A DNA stretch of 12,047 bases from Clostridiales bacterium (GTDB taxonomy: Bacteria > Bacillota > Clostridia > Clostridiales > Caloramatoraceae). The notes beneath the pieces were generated by a model. It was not told where the DNA came from. It worked only from the letters and a program-made list of their open reading frames with translations, and ran no database searches. A program made the position numbers and the translations under genes. Positions 1 to 8,614 of this stretch are shown in pieces. Positions within the stretch are counted from its first letter, which is position 1, and every line of letters begins with the position of its first letter. The DNA lies in contig JAOAFH010000006.1 of NCBI GenBank assembly GCA_026416355.1, positions 1-12,047 on the forward strand. Direction: 5' to 3'.

Positions 1-1
1 T

Positions 2-340
2 ATGGAGTATATCTATTTTTTTATTAAAATTATGCTACTTCTCCCCTTTATTTTCTTATTAATTATAGCATCGATAAAGTTAGCTAAAAACATTCAAAGT
101 GGTTCAAAATACATTAAGATAATTGATAGAGCACAAATAGCACCAAATACATTTATTTCGATCGTTAAGATAATTGACAAAACATATATTATGGTAACTA
201 CAAATAATAGCAGTGAAATTATATCAGAAATACCAAATGAAATCGAATTTGAAATACCAAATGAAAATTATTTGCATGATATTAATATCCATAGTCTTAT
301 AGAACACGTAAGAAGGAAGATGACTAATGAAAAAAAATAA
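2..340 (+). CDS. fliO: FliO, flagellar export apparatus accessory membrane protein (5' end at window edge)
   Basis: FliO is a small bitopic inner-membrane protein that helps FliP assemble in the flagellar type III export gate. The 112-residue product has one hydrophobic segment at about residues 5-27, followed by a lysine-containing cytoplasmic part. That part has the alternating hydrophobic pattern of the small beta-rich FliO domain (about residues 38-80) and a short charged tail. The FliO family is poorly conserved, so the call rests on this architecture plus its place directly before fliP. The ATG at position 2 is the first possible start in the window. Its ribosome-binding site lies outside, so the true start could be further upstream, or at Met11. 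The 3' end overlaps fliP by 14 bases. A 16-base direct repeat (227-242 and 251-266) encodes a doubled EIPNE motif. Confidence 0.8.
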   Translation: MEYIYFFIKIMLLLPFIFLLIIASIKLAKNIQSGSKYIKIIDRAQIAPNTFISIVKIIDKTYIMVTTNNSSEIISEIPNEIEFEIPNENYLHDINIHSLIEHVRRKMTNEKK

Positions 341-1085
341 ATCACTAATTTTAATAATATTATTTTTAGTAATATTTCCCACAATATCAAAAGCTGCACC
401 AGTTAATTTAACTGTACCTAAGGTTAATATATCAGTTGATAATGCAACAACTCCAAAAGAATATGTAGATAATATTAAATTACTAATTCTTTTAACAACA
501 CTAAGTTTTATACCTACTATAATTTTATTAATGACCTCATTTACTCGAATAATAGTTGTTTTAGGATTTTTAAGAAATGCATTATCAACGCAACAAACTC
601 CACCAAACCAAGTATTAATTGGTCTTGCATTGTTTATGACACTATTTATTATGTCACCTGTTTATACAAAGGTTAATAACGAAGCTATAAAACCATATAT
701 AGAAGGTAAAATTACTCAAGATCAAGCAATAAATATAGGAAGTAAACCTATAAAAGATTTTATGTTTAAACAAACTCGTGAAAAGGATTTAGCTCTTTTT
801 TATAAAGCAAGTGGACTAGAAAAGACCAATGATAAATATAGTGTACCGTTCAATGTACTTATTCCAGCTTATGTAATAAGCGAATTAAAAACTGCATTCC
901 AAATGGGTTTTTTAATATTTGTTCCATTTATAGTTATAGATATGGTTGTAGCAAGTGTTTTAATGTCAATGGGAATGTTCATGTTACCACCTGTTACTAT
1001 TTCCTTACCATTTAAAATTCTTTTATTTGTAATGGCAGATGGTTGGCATTTAGTTGTAAAGACTTTATTAGAAAGTTTCATGTAG
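327..1085 (+). CDS. fliP: FliP, flagellar type III export gate protein
   Basis: FliP forms the core of the FliP5Q4R1 export channel through which rod, hook and filament subunits leave the cytoplasm. The 252-residue length fits the family. The N-terminus looks like a cleavable signal peptide (two lysines, a hydrophobic stretch, then SKA-AP near residues 21-25), as known for FliP. Conserved blocks are visible: TSFTRIIVVLGFLRNAL at about residues 70-86, the QTPPNQVLIGLALFMT stretch after it, SELKTAFQMGF near 185-195, and DMVVASVLMSMGM followed by LPPVTISLPFK at about 205-230. The ATG at 327 is preceded by AAGGAAG at 314-320 and lies inside the end of fliO, so translation is probably coupled. The second and third codons lie in a run of eight A (330-337). 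Confidence 0.97.
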   Translation: MKKNKSLILIILFLVIFPTISKAAPVNLTVPKVNISVDNATTPKEYVDNIKLLILLTTLSFIPTIILLMTSFTRIIVVLGFLRNALSTQQTPPNQVLIGLALFMTLFIMSPVYTKVNNEAIKPYIEGKITQDQAINIGSKPIKDFMFKQTREKDLALFYKASGLEKTNDKYSVPFNVLIPAYVISELKTAFQMGFLIFVPFIVIDMVVASVLMSMGMFMLPPVTISLPFKILLFVMADGWHLVVKTLLESFM

Positions 1086-1098
1086 AGGAGAAGAAAAA

Positions 1099-1368
1099 AT
1101 GACTGAAAATTTTATTCAATACATCGGAAAAGAATCAATATTTTTAGCATTAAAAATAGCCGGACCAGTTTTAATAGTTTCAATGATAGTTGGTCTTTTA
1201 ATAAGCATCTTTCAAGCAGTTACACAAATACAAGAACAAACATTAACTTTCGTACCAAAAATGATTTCAATTATAGCAGTATTACTAATTTTAGGTCCAT
1301 GGATGCTAAGAACATTGGTAAACTTTATCCAACAAATGATTAATAACATGATATATGTCATTAAATAG
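1099..1368 (+). CDS. fliQ: FliQ, flagellar export gate protein
   Basis: FliQ is a two-helix membrane protein that wraps around the FliP-FliR channel in the flagellar export gate. The 89 residues match the usual length. Two long hydrophobic segments (about 14-40 and 50-76) flank the signature SIFQAVTQIQEQTLTFVPK at about residues 36-54, which is typical of FliQ and its injectisome homologues. A clear AGGAG at 1086-1090 precedes the ATG at 1099 by eight bases. It lies 13 bases after fliP and 8 bases before the fliR-flhB fusion, in the standard fliP-fliQ-fliR order. Confidence 0.97.
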   Translation: MTENFIQYIGKESIFLALKIAGPVLIVSMIVGLLISIFQAVTQIQEQTLTFVPKMISIIAVLLILGPWMLRTLVNFIQQMINNMIYVIK

Positions 1369-1376
1369 GTGATAAA

Positions 1377-3188
1377 ATGATCAATTTTATGATGTTCTTT
1401 TTAATTTCAGTAAGAATAACATCTATGATGTTAGTAGCACCTTTCTTCTCTGTGAGACAAGTACCTAACATTGTTAAGCTAGGTCTTTCTTTAATATTAT
1501 CTAGTTTAATACTGTCAATATATAAATTTAATGTTATTAATATTGACAATAATTTCGTTTTATTATTTTATATAACAAACGAAATTTTAATAGGAATCAC
1601 TATTGGCTATATATCCTTTTTTATTTTTAATTCAATTAGAATGTCTGGACAATTTGTTGACTTTAGTATTGGATTTACAATGTCGCAATATTTTGATCCT
1701 GCTACATCAAGTACTTCTACTATATTAGAAAGATTTTTTAATTGGATTGCATTGGTATTATTTATAACATTTAATTTTCATCATATTATATTATCGGCTA
1801 TAATTAAAAGTTTTGAAGTACTTCCAATTGGATTTTTAATAAATAACGAAAATATTTTTTATAGCCTACTATATTTCTTTTCAAAGAGCTTTTATATTTC
1901 TATAAAGCTTGCTGCTCCTATTGTAATTGTACTTTTTATAACAGAATTTACCTTGGGTCTAATAGCTAGGGCAGTACCTCAGATTAATGTTTTTCTTCTC
2001 GGTATGCCTATTAAAGTTATTGTAGGATTATTAGCAATAGCAACTATTTTGCCGGGGTTATCACACATATATATAAAAGTTTTCGATGGACTTAACGATG
2101 ATTTTATTAAATTTTTTAATTTATTTCCATTAATACTTTTAGCAACAGAAGATAAAACTGAAGAACCTACTCCTAAAAAATTAAAAGAAGCTAGAGAAAA
2201 AGGGCAAATTGCTAAAAGTGTAGATTTAACTTCTGCTATTATTTTGTTTGGTATTACTTTTGTTTTAGCAGTGATGTCAAAAATATATTATGAAGGTGGA
2301 AAATCATTTATTATAGAAAGTTTCAAATTTATTAGTAAAAGTGATATAGATTATAAGAGTGTATTTAATATTTTTTTATATATGCTAAAATATGCATTTA
2401 TAGGTGGATTACCGGTTATTTTTACAACAATGGTTTTAGGGATAATATCAAATATTGCTCAAGTAGGATTTTTAATCTCTAAAGAAGGATTAAAACCTGA
2501 TCTATCTAAAATTAATCCTATTAATGGCTTTAAAAGATTTTTTTCAAAACGTTCTGTTGTTGAATTATTTAAATCCATTCTAAAAATATTTATAATTGCC
2601 TATTTCTCATATAAATACGTTAGTTCAGTTATATTTGATATTTTGAAAGTTTCTGATTTAAATCCCCAAGGGATTTACCCCTTTGTTTCTAGTTTATTAA
2701 ATAAACAACTATTACGATTAGTTGTTATCTTATTTATACTAGGTATAGCAGATTATGTATTCCAAAAAAGACAACTAAAAAAGGAATTAAGAATGTCAAA
2801 GGAAGAAATAAAAGAAGAAATGAAACAAACAGAAGGAAATCCTCAAATCAAATCGAGACTTAGACAAAAACAAAGAGAGATGGCTATGAGAAGAATGATG
2901 CATGAGGTTCCAAAATCCACAGTTGTTGTAACCAATCCAACTCACTTTGCTGTGGCTCTAAAATATGAAAAAGGACAAACAACAGCTCCTAAAGTTGTGG
3001 CAAAGGGAGCAGATTTTTTAGCTTTTAGAATAAAAGAAATTGCAAAAGATGCTAATGTGCCAATAATTGAAAATAAAACACTTGCTAGAAACTTATATTT
3101 CAACGTTGAAGTTGATGATGAAATACCAATAGAACTTTATCAAACTGTAGCAGAACTAATAGCATACATATACAGCTTTAATAAGTAG
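1377..3188 (+). CDS. fliR-flhB: FliR-FlhB fusion, export gate and substrate-specificity switch protein
   Basis: One 603-residue frame carries two proteins that most bacteria encode apart. Residues 1 to about 255 are FliR: several membrane helices with the ITNEILIGITIGYI and GLIARAVPQINVFLLGMP blocks of that family, closing the export channel with FliP and FliQ. Residues from about 257 on are FlhB, starting with its hallmark KTEEPTPKKLKEAREKGQIAKS, then four membrane helices and a cytoplasmic domain. The autocleavage motif NPTH is intact at residues 520-523, so the Asn520-Pro521 bond should be cut, as known for FlhB, allowing the switch from rod/hook to filament export. No stop or start codon is seen at the join. 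The start at 1377 follows an AGGTGAT at 1367-1373 with close spacing. Such fusions are known in clostridia. Confidence 0.96.
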   Translation: MINFMMFFLISVRITSMMLVAPFFSVRQVPNIVKLGLSLILSSLILSIYKFNVINIDNNFVLLFYITNEILIGITIGYISFFIFNSIRMSGQFVDFSIGFTMSQYFDPATSSTSTILERFFNWIALVLFITFNFHHIILSAIIKSFEVLPIGFLINNENIFYSLLYFFSKSFYISIKLAAPIVIVLFITEFTLGLIARAVPQINVFLLGMPIKVIVGLLAIATILPGLSHIYIKVFDGLNDDFIKFFNLFPLILLATEDKTEEPTPKKLKEAREKGQIAKSVDLTSAIILFGITFVLAVMSKIYYEGGKSFIIESFKFISKSDIDYKSVFNIFLYMLKYAFIGGLPVIFTTMVLGIISNIAQVGFLISKEGLKPDLSKINPINGFKRFFSKRSVVELFKSILKIFIIAYFSYKYVSSVIFDILKVSDLNPQGIYPFVSSLLNKQLLRLVVILFILGIADYVFQKRQLKKELRMSKEEIKEEMKQTEGNPQIKSRLRQKQREMAMRRMMHEVPKSTVVVTNPTHFAVALKYEKGQTTAPKVVAKGADFLAFRIKEIAKDANVPIIENKTLARNLYFNVEVDDEIPIELYQTVAELIAYIYSFNK

Positions 3189-3190
3189 TG

Positions 3191-3197
3191 AGGGTGA
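3191..3197 (+). promoter_or_regulatory. Ribosome-binding site deciding the flhA start
   Basis: AGGGTGA lies five bases before the ATG at 3203. It falls inside the longer frame that could begin with GTG at 3188, so it argues for the ATG start. Confidence 0.75.
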
Positions 3198-3202
3198 AAG
3201 TA

Positions 3203-5275
3203 ATGGCTATTAATTTTGATAAAAATAATAAATCAATAAAAAAATATTTAGATGTTATAGTAGCAATAATGATAATCTTGGTTATATTTATGATAATTAT
3301 ACCTTTACCAAGTGGGTTATTAGATGTCTTGCTTGCATTTAATATATCACTTTCATTGATTATTTTGCTACTAACCATGTTTACAACAGATGTTCTTGAA
3401 TTTTCTGTTTTTCCTACATTACTGTTAATAACAACTCTATTTAGATTAGGGCTTAATATATCTTCTACAAGATTAATACTAGGTAAGGGAGAAGCAGGTA
3501 AGATAATACAAACATTTGGTAACTTCGTAGTAGGCAATAATTATGTCGTTGGATTTATCTTATTTATAATAATCGTTGTTATTCAGTTTGTTGTAATCAC
3601 AAATGGTGCCGGAAGAGTAGCAGAAGTTTCTGCTAGATTTACACTAGATGCGATGCCTGGTAAACAAATGAGTATTGATGCTGACTTAAATGCCGGTATT
3701 ATAACAGAACAAGAAGCAAAAATAAGAAGAAAAAAATTGCAACAAGAGGCTGATTTTTATGGAGCAATGGATGGTGCAAGTAAATTTGTTAAAGGAGACG
3801 CTATTGCAGGAATAGTTATAACTATAATTAATTTAATAGGTGGAATAATAATAGGTATTTTATTTTTAAATAAAAGCGCAATAGATTCACTTAAAACATT
3901 TGCACTATTAACTGTTGGAGATGGTCTTGTTAGCCAAATACCTGCACTTTTAATTTCAACTGCTTCTGGTATTATCGTTACAAGATCAACAAGTGAGACT
4001 ACTTTAGGAAAGGAATTATCAACACAATTTACTTCATATCCTAAAGTATTAGGAATCGCTAGCTTTATTTTATTTATGATGGCTTTTATTCCTGGTATGC
4101 CAGCTATCCCTTTTGTAATATTATCGGCAACAACAGGTTTTTCTGCTTATATGTTATCAAAAGAAAACAAGATTGAAATGAATGTGCCTGAAGCTGATAT
4201 AATAGCAGCTGAGCAAGCAACTTCAAAAGAGCCTGAAAATGTTATGCACTTATTGAATGTAGAGCCTTTAGAAATTGAAATTGGTTATGGACTTATTCCT
4301 CTAGCTGATGTATCTGCTGGCGGTGATTTATTAGATAGAATAGCAGGGGTTAGAAGACAATGTGCACTAGAATTAGGTATAATAGTTCAGCCTATTAGAA
4401 TTAGAGATAACTTACAATTAGCTACCAATGAATATAGAATTAAAATAAAAGGTACAATAGTTGGCAAAGGCGAAATACTATGTAATCATTATTTGGCAAT
4501 AGATCCAACAGGTGAAGGCTTGCCATTAGAAGGTATAAAGACTATAGAACCTGCATTTGGTCTACCATCATTATGGATTCCTGACAATAAAAAAGAGGAA
4601 GCAGAACTGCTTGGCATAACTGTAATCGACCCAACTACAGTTTTAGTAACGCACTTAAGTGAAATTATTAAGAAGCATTCCTATGAACTACTTGGAAGAC
4701 AAGAGGTAAAGATGCTCATTGACAACATTAAAGAAAATTATTCTGCTGTAATTGATGAATTAATACCTAATTTAATGTCTCTTGGTGAAGTACAAAAGGT
4801 TTTACAAAATTTATTACGTGAACGTGTACCAATAAGAGATTTAGTTACAATATTAGAAAGTTTAGCTGATAATGCTCAAGTTACTAAAGACATAGAGATT
4901 CTAACAGAATATGTTAGATTTTCAATAAATAGAACAATATGTAGAAATCTTTTGAATGAAGAAAATACAATACGTGTTTTAACTTTAGATTATCAATTGG
5001 AAAATATGATATCTGAAAGTATTCAAAAGTCTTTTCAGGGGTCATACCCAACCCTTGATCCAAATATATCAACAAGAATATACCAATCAATTAACGAAAA
5101 CATCGAAATAAATCAATTTAACAATGATATACCTGTAATATTGGTTTCACCTAAAATTAGACCTGCATTTAGAAAATTAACTGAAATGGTATTTCCAAAT
5201 TTACAAGTTATATCAATGAATGAAATTCCTACAGATGTACAAATTGAAACCATAGGGATGGTGACAATAGAATGA
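3203..5275 (+). CDS. flhA: FlhA, flagellar export apparatus protein
   Basis: FlhA is the largest membrane protein of the export apparatus. Its cytoplasmic ring receives chaperone-substrate complexes and couples export to the proton gradient. With the ATG at 3203 the protein has 690 residues, the usual size. Residues 1 to about 320 hold the membrane part, including FPTLLLITTLFRLGLNISSTR near 70-90. The FHIPEP signature follows, from RVAEVSARF to PGKQMSIDAD at about 138-161, with the conserved aspartates. The C-terminal cytoplasmic domain runs from about 345. A GTG at 3188 would add five residues but overlaps the fliR-flhB stop and has no ribosome-binding site of its own. The stop overlaps the flhF start as ATGA, so the two are probably translationally coupled. 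Confidence 0.97.
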   Translation: MAINFDKNNKSIKKYLDVIVAIMIILVIFMIIIPLPSGLLDVLLAFNISLSLIILLLTMFTTDVLEFSVFPTLLLITTLFRLGLNISSTRLILGKGEAGKIIQTFGNFVVGNNYVVGFILFIIIVVIQFVVITNGAGRVAEVSARFTLDAMPGKQMSIDADLNAGIITEQEAKIRRKKLQQEADFYGAMDGASKFVKGDAIAGIVITIINLIGGIIIGILFLNKSAIDSLKTFALLTVGDGLVSQIPALLISTASGIIVTRSTSETTLGKELSTQFTSYPKVLGIASFILFMMAFIPGMPAIPFVILSATTGFSAYMLSKENKIEMNVPEADIIAAEQATSKEPENVMHLLNVEPLEIEIGYGLIPLADVSAGGDLLDRIAGVRRQCALELGIIVQPIRIRDNLQLATNEYRIKIKGTIVGKGEILCNHYLAIDPTGEGLPLEGIKTIEPAFGLPSLWIPDNKKEEAELLGITVIDPTTVLVTHLSEIIKKHSYELLGRQEVKMLIDNIKENYSAVIDELIPNLMSLGEVQKVLQNLLRERVPIRDLVTILESLADNAQVTKDIEILTEYVRFSINRTICRNLLNEENTIRVLTLDYQLENMISESIQKSFQGSYPTLDPNISTRIYQSINENIEINQFNNDIPVILVSPKIRPAFRKLTEMVFPNLQVISMNEIPTDVQIETIGMVTIE

Positions 5276-6327
5276 TAATTAAAAGATACATTGTTGATAA
5301 TATGAGTGAAGCAATGACAAGAATTAGGTATGAACTAGGTAATGATGCTGTTATTGTAAGTCAAAGAAAAATACGCCAAAAAGGATTCACTGGCCTTTTT
5401 AAGCCCAAAAAAATCGAGGTGACTGCAGCTGTTGATGAAAAAGCTCAAAAAGATATAACACCAAAAAAGGACGATTTGGAAAAAGAAATACAAGAAATAA
5501 AAAATTTAATTTCCAATATGACACAAAATACTACGCAAAAAAGTAAAACTAAAACTGGTGAAACTACAAGAAATAAATTTAAAGCACATTTAATTTCTTC
5601 AGGTGTCCCCGAAGAAATCGCACAAGAAATTATCGATACAATTAAAGAAAAAAATATTGGCAAGAAAATAAACAGTAAGATATATGAAAAAGAATTCAAA
5701 AGTATATTAGACGAGATAATAAAAACAAATGAGTTTGATAATAGTAGAATTCATTTGTTTGTTGGCCCAACTGGTGTTGGTAAAACAACAACAATAGCTA
5801 AATTAGCCAGCTTAAACACATTATATAAAAATAAAAAGGTTGGTTTGATTACAGTAGATACCTATAGAATAGGAGCTGTAGAACAACTAAAGACATATGC
5901 AGAAATATTAGGTGTTCCGTTTGGAGTAATTTTTTCTAATAATGACATAAAAAAAGTCTTAGACGATATGACAAATTGTGATATAATCTTAGTAGATACA
6001 ACAGGAAGAAACAGCAAAAATGCTATGCAACTTCAAGAAACAAAAAGGTTAATACAAGAAATTAATCCAGATTATATCCATTTAGTTATTAGCATGACTA
6101 CTAAAGAATCTGATATCAAAAGAATTATAAATGATTACCGTATATTAAATTACAATAGTTTAATTCTGACCAAGATAGATGAAACAAATACTTTTGGATC
6201 AATGCTTACAGCAATATATTATTCTAATGTACCTGTTGCTTATATGACTGTTGGGCAAAATGTGCCTGATGATATCGAAATAGCGAAAAAAGATAAAATA
6301 ATCAATATGGTTGTGGAGGCTGAATAG
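5272..6327 (+). CDS. flhF: FlhF, SRP-type GTPase for flagellar placement
   Basis: FlhF is the third member of the SRP GTPase group with Ffh and FtsY. It marks the site of flagellar assembly and affects number and position. The 351 residues show the usual layout: a basic N-terminal B domain with the opening IIKRYIVDNMSEAMTRIRYELGNDAVIVS, a variable lysine-rich linker (about 60-105), an N-domain helical bundle, and the G domain. GTPase motifs are intact: P-loop GPTGVGKTTT at 165-174, DTYRIGAVEQL at 196-206, DTTGR at 242-246 and TKID at 300-303. GGTGA at 5260-5264 sits seven bases before the start. It is followed two bases later by flhG, its known regulator. Confidence 0.97.
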   Translation: MIIKRYIVDNMSEAMTRIRYELGNDAVIVSQRKIRQKGFTGLFKPKKIEVTAAVDEKAQKDITPKKDDLEKEIQEIKNLISNMTQNTTQKSKTKTGETTRNKFKAHLISSGVPEEIAQEIIDTIKEKNIGKKINSKIYEKEFKSILDEIIKTNEFDNSRIHLFVGPTGVGKTTTIAKLASLNTLYKNKKVGLITVDTYRIGAVEQLKTYAEILGVPFGVIFSNNDIKKVLDDMTNCDIILVDTTGRNSKNAMQLQETKRLIQEINPDYIHLVISMTTKESDIKRIINDYRILNYNSLILTKIDETNTFGSMLTAIYYSNVPVAYMTVGQNVPDDIEIAKKDKIINMVVEAE

Positions 6328-6329
6328 CC

Positions 6330-7196
6330 ATGGATCAAGCACAAAGATTAAGACAACTTATAGAAAGAAAAAGAAATGAACATATGTTATCTAAATCATT
6401 TAAAGTAATAACCGTTTCAAGTGGAAAGGGCGGTGTAGGCAAAACGAGTTTTGTTGTAAATTTAGCTACTAGTTTTGCTTCACGAGGTTTGAATGTATGT
6501 ATATTAGATGCAGATTTTGGTATGGCTAATGTAGACATTATGTTTGGTTGTCTATCAAAATATAGCATATATGATGTTTTAACTGATAATAAAAAATTAA
6601 GTGAAGTAATAGTTAAAACAGAAGATGGTGTAAATATTATTCCAGGTGGTTCAGGTCTAAAAAAAATATTTAACATTGATGACGAAAGTAAGAACAAATT
6701 ATTTGAAAGCCTTGATGAGCTATCTAATATTGATATATTAATAATTGATACCGGAGCAGGTGCATCTGACAATGTTTTAAAATTTATTGAAATTGCAGAT
6801 GAAGTAATTATAATAACAAATTCTGAACCAACAGCATTAACTGATGCTTATAGTTTAATAAAAATTATCTCTTTAAACGAAATTAACCAAAACATTAGTG
6901 TTGTTGTTAACAGAGTAAAAAACAAAAATGAAGCTGAAGAAACTTTTAATAAAATTAACTATACAGTAAGCAACTTCTTAGGAAAAAATTTAAATTTTCT
7001 AGGATATTTGATTGAAGATAATAGAGTAGGACAAGCTATTAAAAAGCAGATACCTTATTTTAGAGAGTATCCAAATTGTGATCTAAGTTTATCACTAAAA
7101 ATGATAGCTTCAAAGATTTTAGGAGAAAACAAAAACAATAAAAATAAATCAATTAAGGATTATTTTTTAAAGTTATTTAAGGTGGTGGGTAAATGA
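6330..7196 (+). CDS. flhG: FlhG (YlxH/FleN), MinD-like ATPase controlling flagellar number
   Basis: FlhG is a MinD/ParA-type ATPase that dimerises on the membrane with ATP and stimulates the FlhF GTPase, limiting the number of flagella. The 288-residue product has the deviant Walker A motif KGGVGKTS at residues 33-40, an ILDADFGMANVDIMFG block from about residue 58, and an IIDTGAG motif near 138-144. The N-terminus DQAQRLRQL at residues 2-10 fits the DQAxxLR motif known from other FlhG proteins to activate FlhF. A basic, partly amphipathic C-terminus (from about 265) resembles a membrane-targeting helix. GGAGG at 6315-6319 lies ten bases before the ATG. The stop overlaps the next gene as ATGA. 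Confidence 0.96.
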   Translation: MDQAQRLRQLIERKRNEHMLSKSFKVITVSSGKGGVGKTSFVVNLATSFASRGLNVCILDADFGMANVDIMFGCLSKYSIYDVLTDNKKLSEVIVKTEDGVNIIPGGSGLKKIFNIDDESKNKLFESLDELSNIDILIIDTGAGASDNVLKFIEIADEVIIITNSEPTALTDAYSLIKIISLNEINQNISVVVNRVKNKNEAEETFNKINYTVSNFLGKNLNFLGYLIEDNRVGQAIKKQIPYFREYPNCDLSLSLKMIASKILGENKNNKNKSIKDYFLKLFKVVGK

Positions 7197-7864
7197 TGAA
7201 AGGATTAAACATAAACTTGGAAATTAATCAAAAAATCGAGATAATTGATGATGAATTAACTTATAAAAGTATTGTTCAAGACATTACACAAGACGCAATA
7301 TATGTTAGTTATCCTTCTAGCCAAGGAAGATACTATTTTACTCATGCCGGCAATGCAATAGAATATTATATTACAACAGATAAAGAAGTAATCAAGTGCA
7401 AATCTATTGTTCTTGGTAAGAAAAAGGAAGGTAATGTAGACCTTTTGATATTAAGTTTTCCTGAAGTCAAAGAAAAAGTTCAAAGAAGAGAATATTTTAG
7501 GCTTCCAATAACTATGCAAATAAAATATTATCCCCTTCCAAAAGATAGAGCTTATGCGAGTCTAAGAGATGTACCATCTGGGTACTTTACTAAAATGCTT
7601 TCTTCACTAACGATGGATCTAAGTGGTGGGGGAATAAAAATTCTTGCACATGAACCTCATAATACAGGAGATTTTGTAATAGTTTCATTAAATATTCCTC
7701 AAGAAATCAATTTATTATGTAGTGTAGTAAGAGTAGAGGAAACGGATGAAGGTAGAAAGTATAAACTTGCATTAAAATATGAGTCAATAGATGAAAAAAT
7801 AAGAGATAGAATAATTCAATTTATTTTTAGTAAATTAAGAGAACAAAATAAACTGCTTAGATAG
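7193..7864 (+). CDS. YcgR-like PilZ-domain protein, probable c-di-GMP receptor acting on the flagellum
   Basis: The 223-residue protein has the two-domain build of YcgR-type flagellar brakes. The N-terminal beta-rich part (about 1-95) resembles the YcgR N domain, and the PilZ domain follows. Both c-di-GMP binding motifs look intact: RxxxR within QRREYFRLP (Arg99 and Arg103) and DLSGGG at 142-147, matching [DN]xSxxG. By family knowledge, c-di-GMP-bound YcgR slows or stops the motor. Here the gene lies between flhG and fliA, so its product is made with the export and number-control proteins, and an effect on those is also possible. The ATG at 7193 overlaps the flhG stop. A second ATG directly after it (7196) would be an equally workable start, with GGTGG at 7181-7185 upstream of both. 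Confidence 0.92.
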   Translation: MMKGLNINLEINQKIEIIDDELTYKSIVQDITQDAIYVSYPSSQGRYYFTHAGNAIEYYITTDKEVIKCKSIVLGKKKEGNVDLLILSFPEVKEKVQRREYFRLPITMQIKYYPLPKDRAYASLRDVPSGYFTKMLSSLTMDLSGGGIKILAHEPHNTGDFVIVSLNIPQEINLLCSVVRVEETDEGRKYKLALKYESIDEKIRDRIIQFIFSKLREQNKLLR

Positions 7865-7874
7865 GAGTGATAAT

Positions 7875-8606
7875 ATGAAATGTTATAAGCAGTTTAACGA
7901 AAGAGAAGAAATGATATTAAAATATCTTCCTTATGTAAAATATATTGCCTCAAGAATGATTATGGGGTTACCCCCAGGCGTAGAATTTGACGATTTAGTT
8001 AGCTATGGAATAATCGGTTTGATAGATGCAATAGAAAAATTTGATACGTCAAAGGGTATAAAATTTGAAACTTATGCGACTTTAAGAATTAAAGGGGCAA
8101 TAATTGATGAATTAAGAAAGATTAGTTGGATGCCCAAAAGTGCATTCTCAAAGCTAACGCAACTAAATGTTGCAAGAGAAAAGTTAGAAGTTACTCTTAA
8201 TAGGGAACCATCAGAACAAGAATTGGCTGAATATTTAGGCATAACTGTTGAAGATGTAAGATTAACTGAATCTTATATAAACTATTTATCCGTGGTTTCC
8301 CTAGAAGATATATTTTTCAAGTCAGATGACGAAGATATACAAGTAAAAAATATGATAGAAAATGAAAATAGCCCTCAACCCGAAAAAATAATCGAGGAAG
8401 AAGAAAAAATATTTATATTAAAAAAGGCAATTGACATGTTACATGAAAAGGATAAACTTGTATTACAACTATATTATTTTGAAAAATTGACACTAAAAGA
8501 AATAGGTAAAGTATTAGAAATTACCGAATCAAGAGTATCACAACTTCATAGTAGGGCAATACTAAGGTTGAGAGAAAACTTAAAAAAATTAAACTATATT
8601 GATTAG
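7875..8606 (+). CDS. fliA: FliA/SigD, flagellar sigma-28 factor
   Basis: This is the alternative sigma factor that directs RNA polymerase to late flagellar and motility promoters. The 243-residue protein has region 2 at about residues 14-84, with the LPPGVEFDDLVSYGIIGLIDAIEKFD core and GIKFETYATLRIKGAIIDELRK. Region 3 lies at about 92-145 (EPSEQELAEYLGIT). Region 4 lies at about 180-236, with the helix-turn-helix LTLKEIGKVLEITESRVSQLHSRA. This combination is characteristic of the FliA/SigD/WhiG group. AGGAG at 7863-7867 lies seven bases before the ATG. Its place behind flhG and pilZ matches the fla/che operons of Firmicutes, where sigD lies late in the operon so that its level depends on read-through from the distant promoter. 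I see no anti-sigma gene (flgM) in the window. Confidence 0.97.
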   Translation: MKCYKQFNEREEMILKYLPYVKYIASRMIMGLPPGVEFDDLVSYGIIGLIDAIEKFDTSKGIKFETYATLRIKGAIIDELRKISWMPKSAFSKLTQLNVAREKLEVTLNREPSEQELAEYLGITVEDVRLTESYINYLSVVSLEDIFFKSDDEDIQVKNMIENENSPQPEKIIEEEEKIFILKKAIDMLHEKDKLVLQLYYFEKLTLKEIGKVLEITESRVSQLHSRAILRLRENLKKLNYID

Positions 8607-8614
8607 GAGGGAAT

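Noticed and set aside
330..337. Run of eight A at the second codon of fliP as a phase-variation switch
   Set aside because: Runs of this length are expected in such AT-rich DNA, and there is no sign of variation in one sequence.
869..1081. Open frame on the - strand inside fliP
   Set aside because: It is a shadow of a well-supported gene, and its product has no recognisable domain. The other - strand frames at 1361-1549, 3178-3537, 5445-5699 and 6335-6772 are rejected for the same reason.
2100..2170. fliR and flhB as two separate genes
   Set aside because: The frame is continuous with no stop, and there is no ATG, GTG or ribosome-binding site near the FlhB hallmark.
3188..3202. GTG at 3188 as the flhA start
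   Set aside because: It overlaps the upstream stop, has no ribosome-binding site of its own, and the AGGGTGA at 3191-3197 serves the ATG at 3203.
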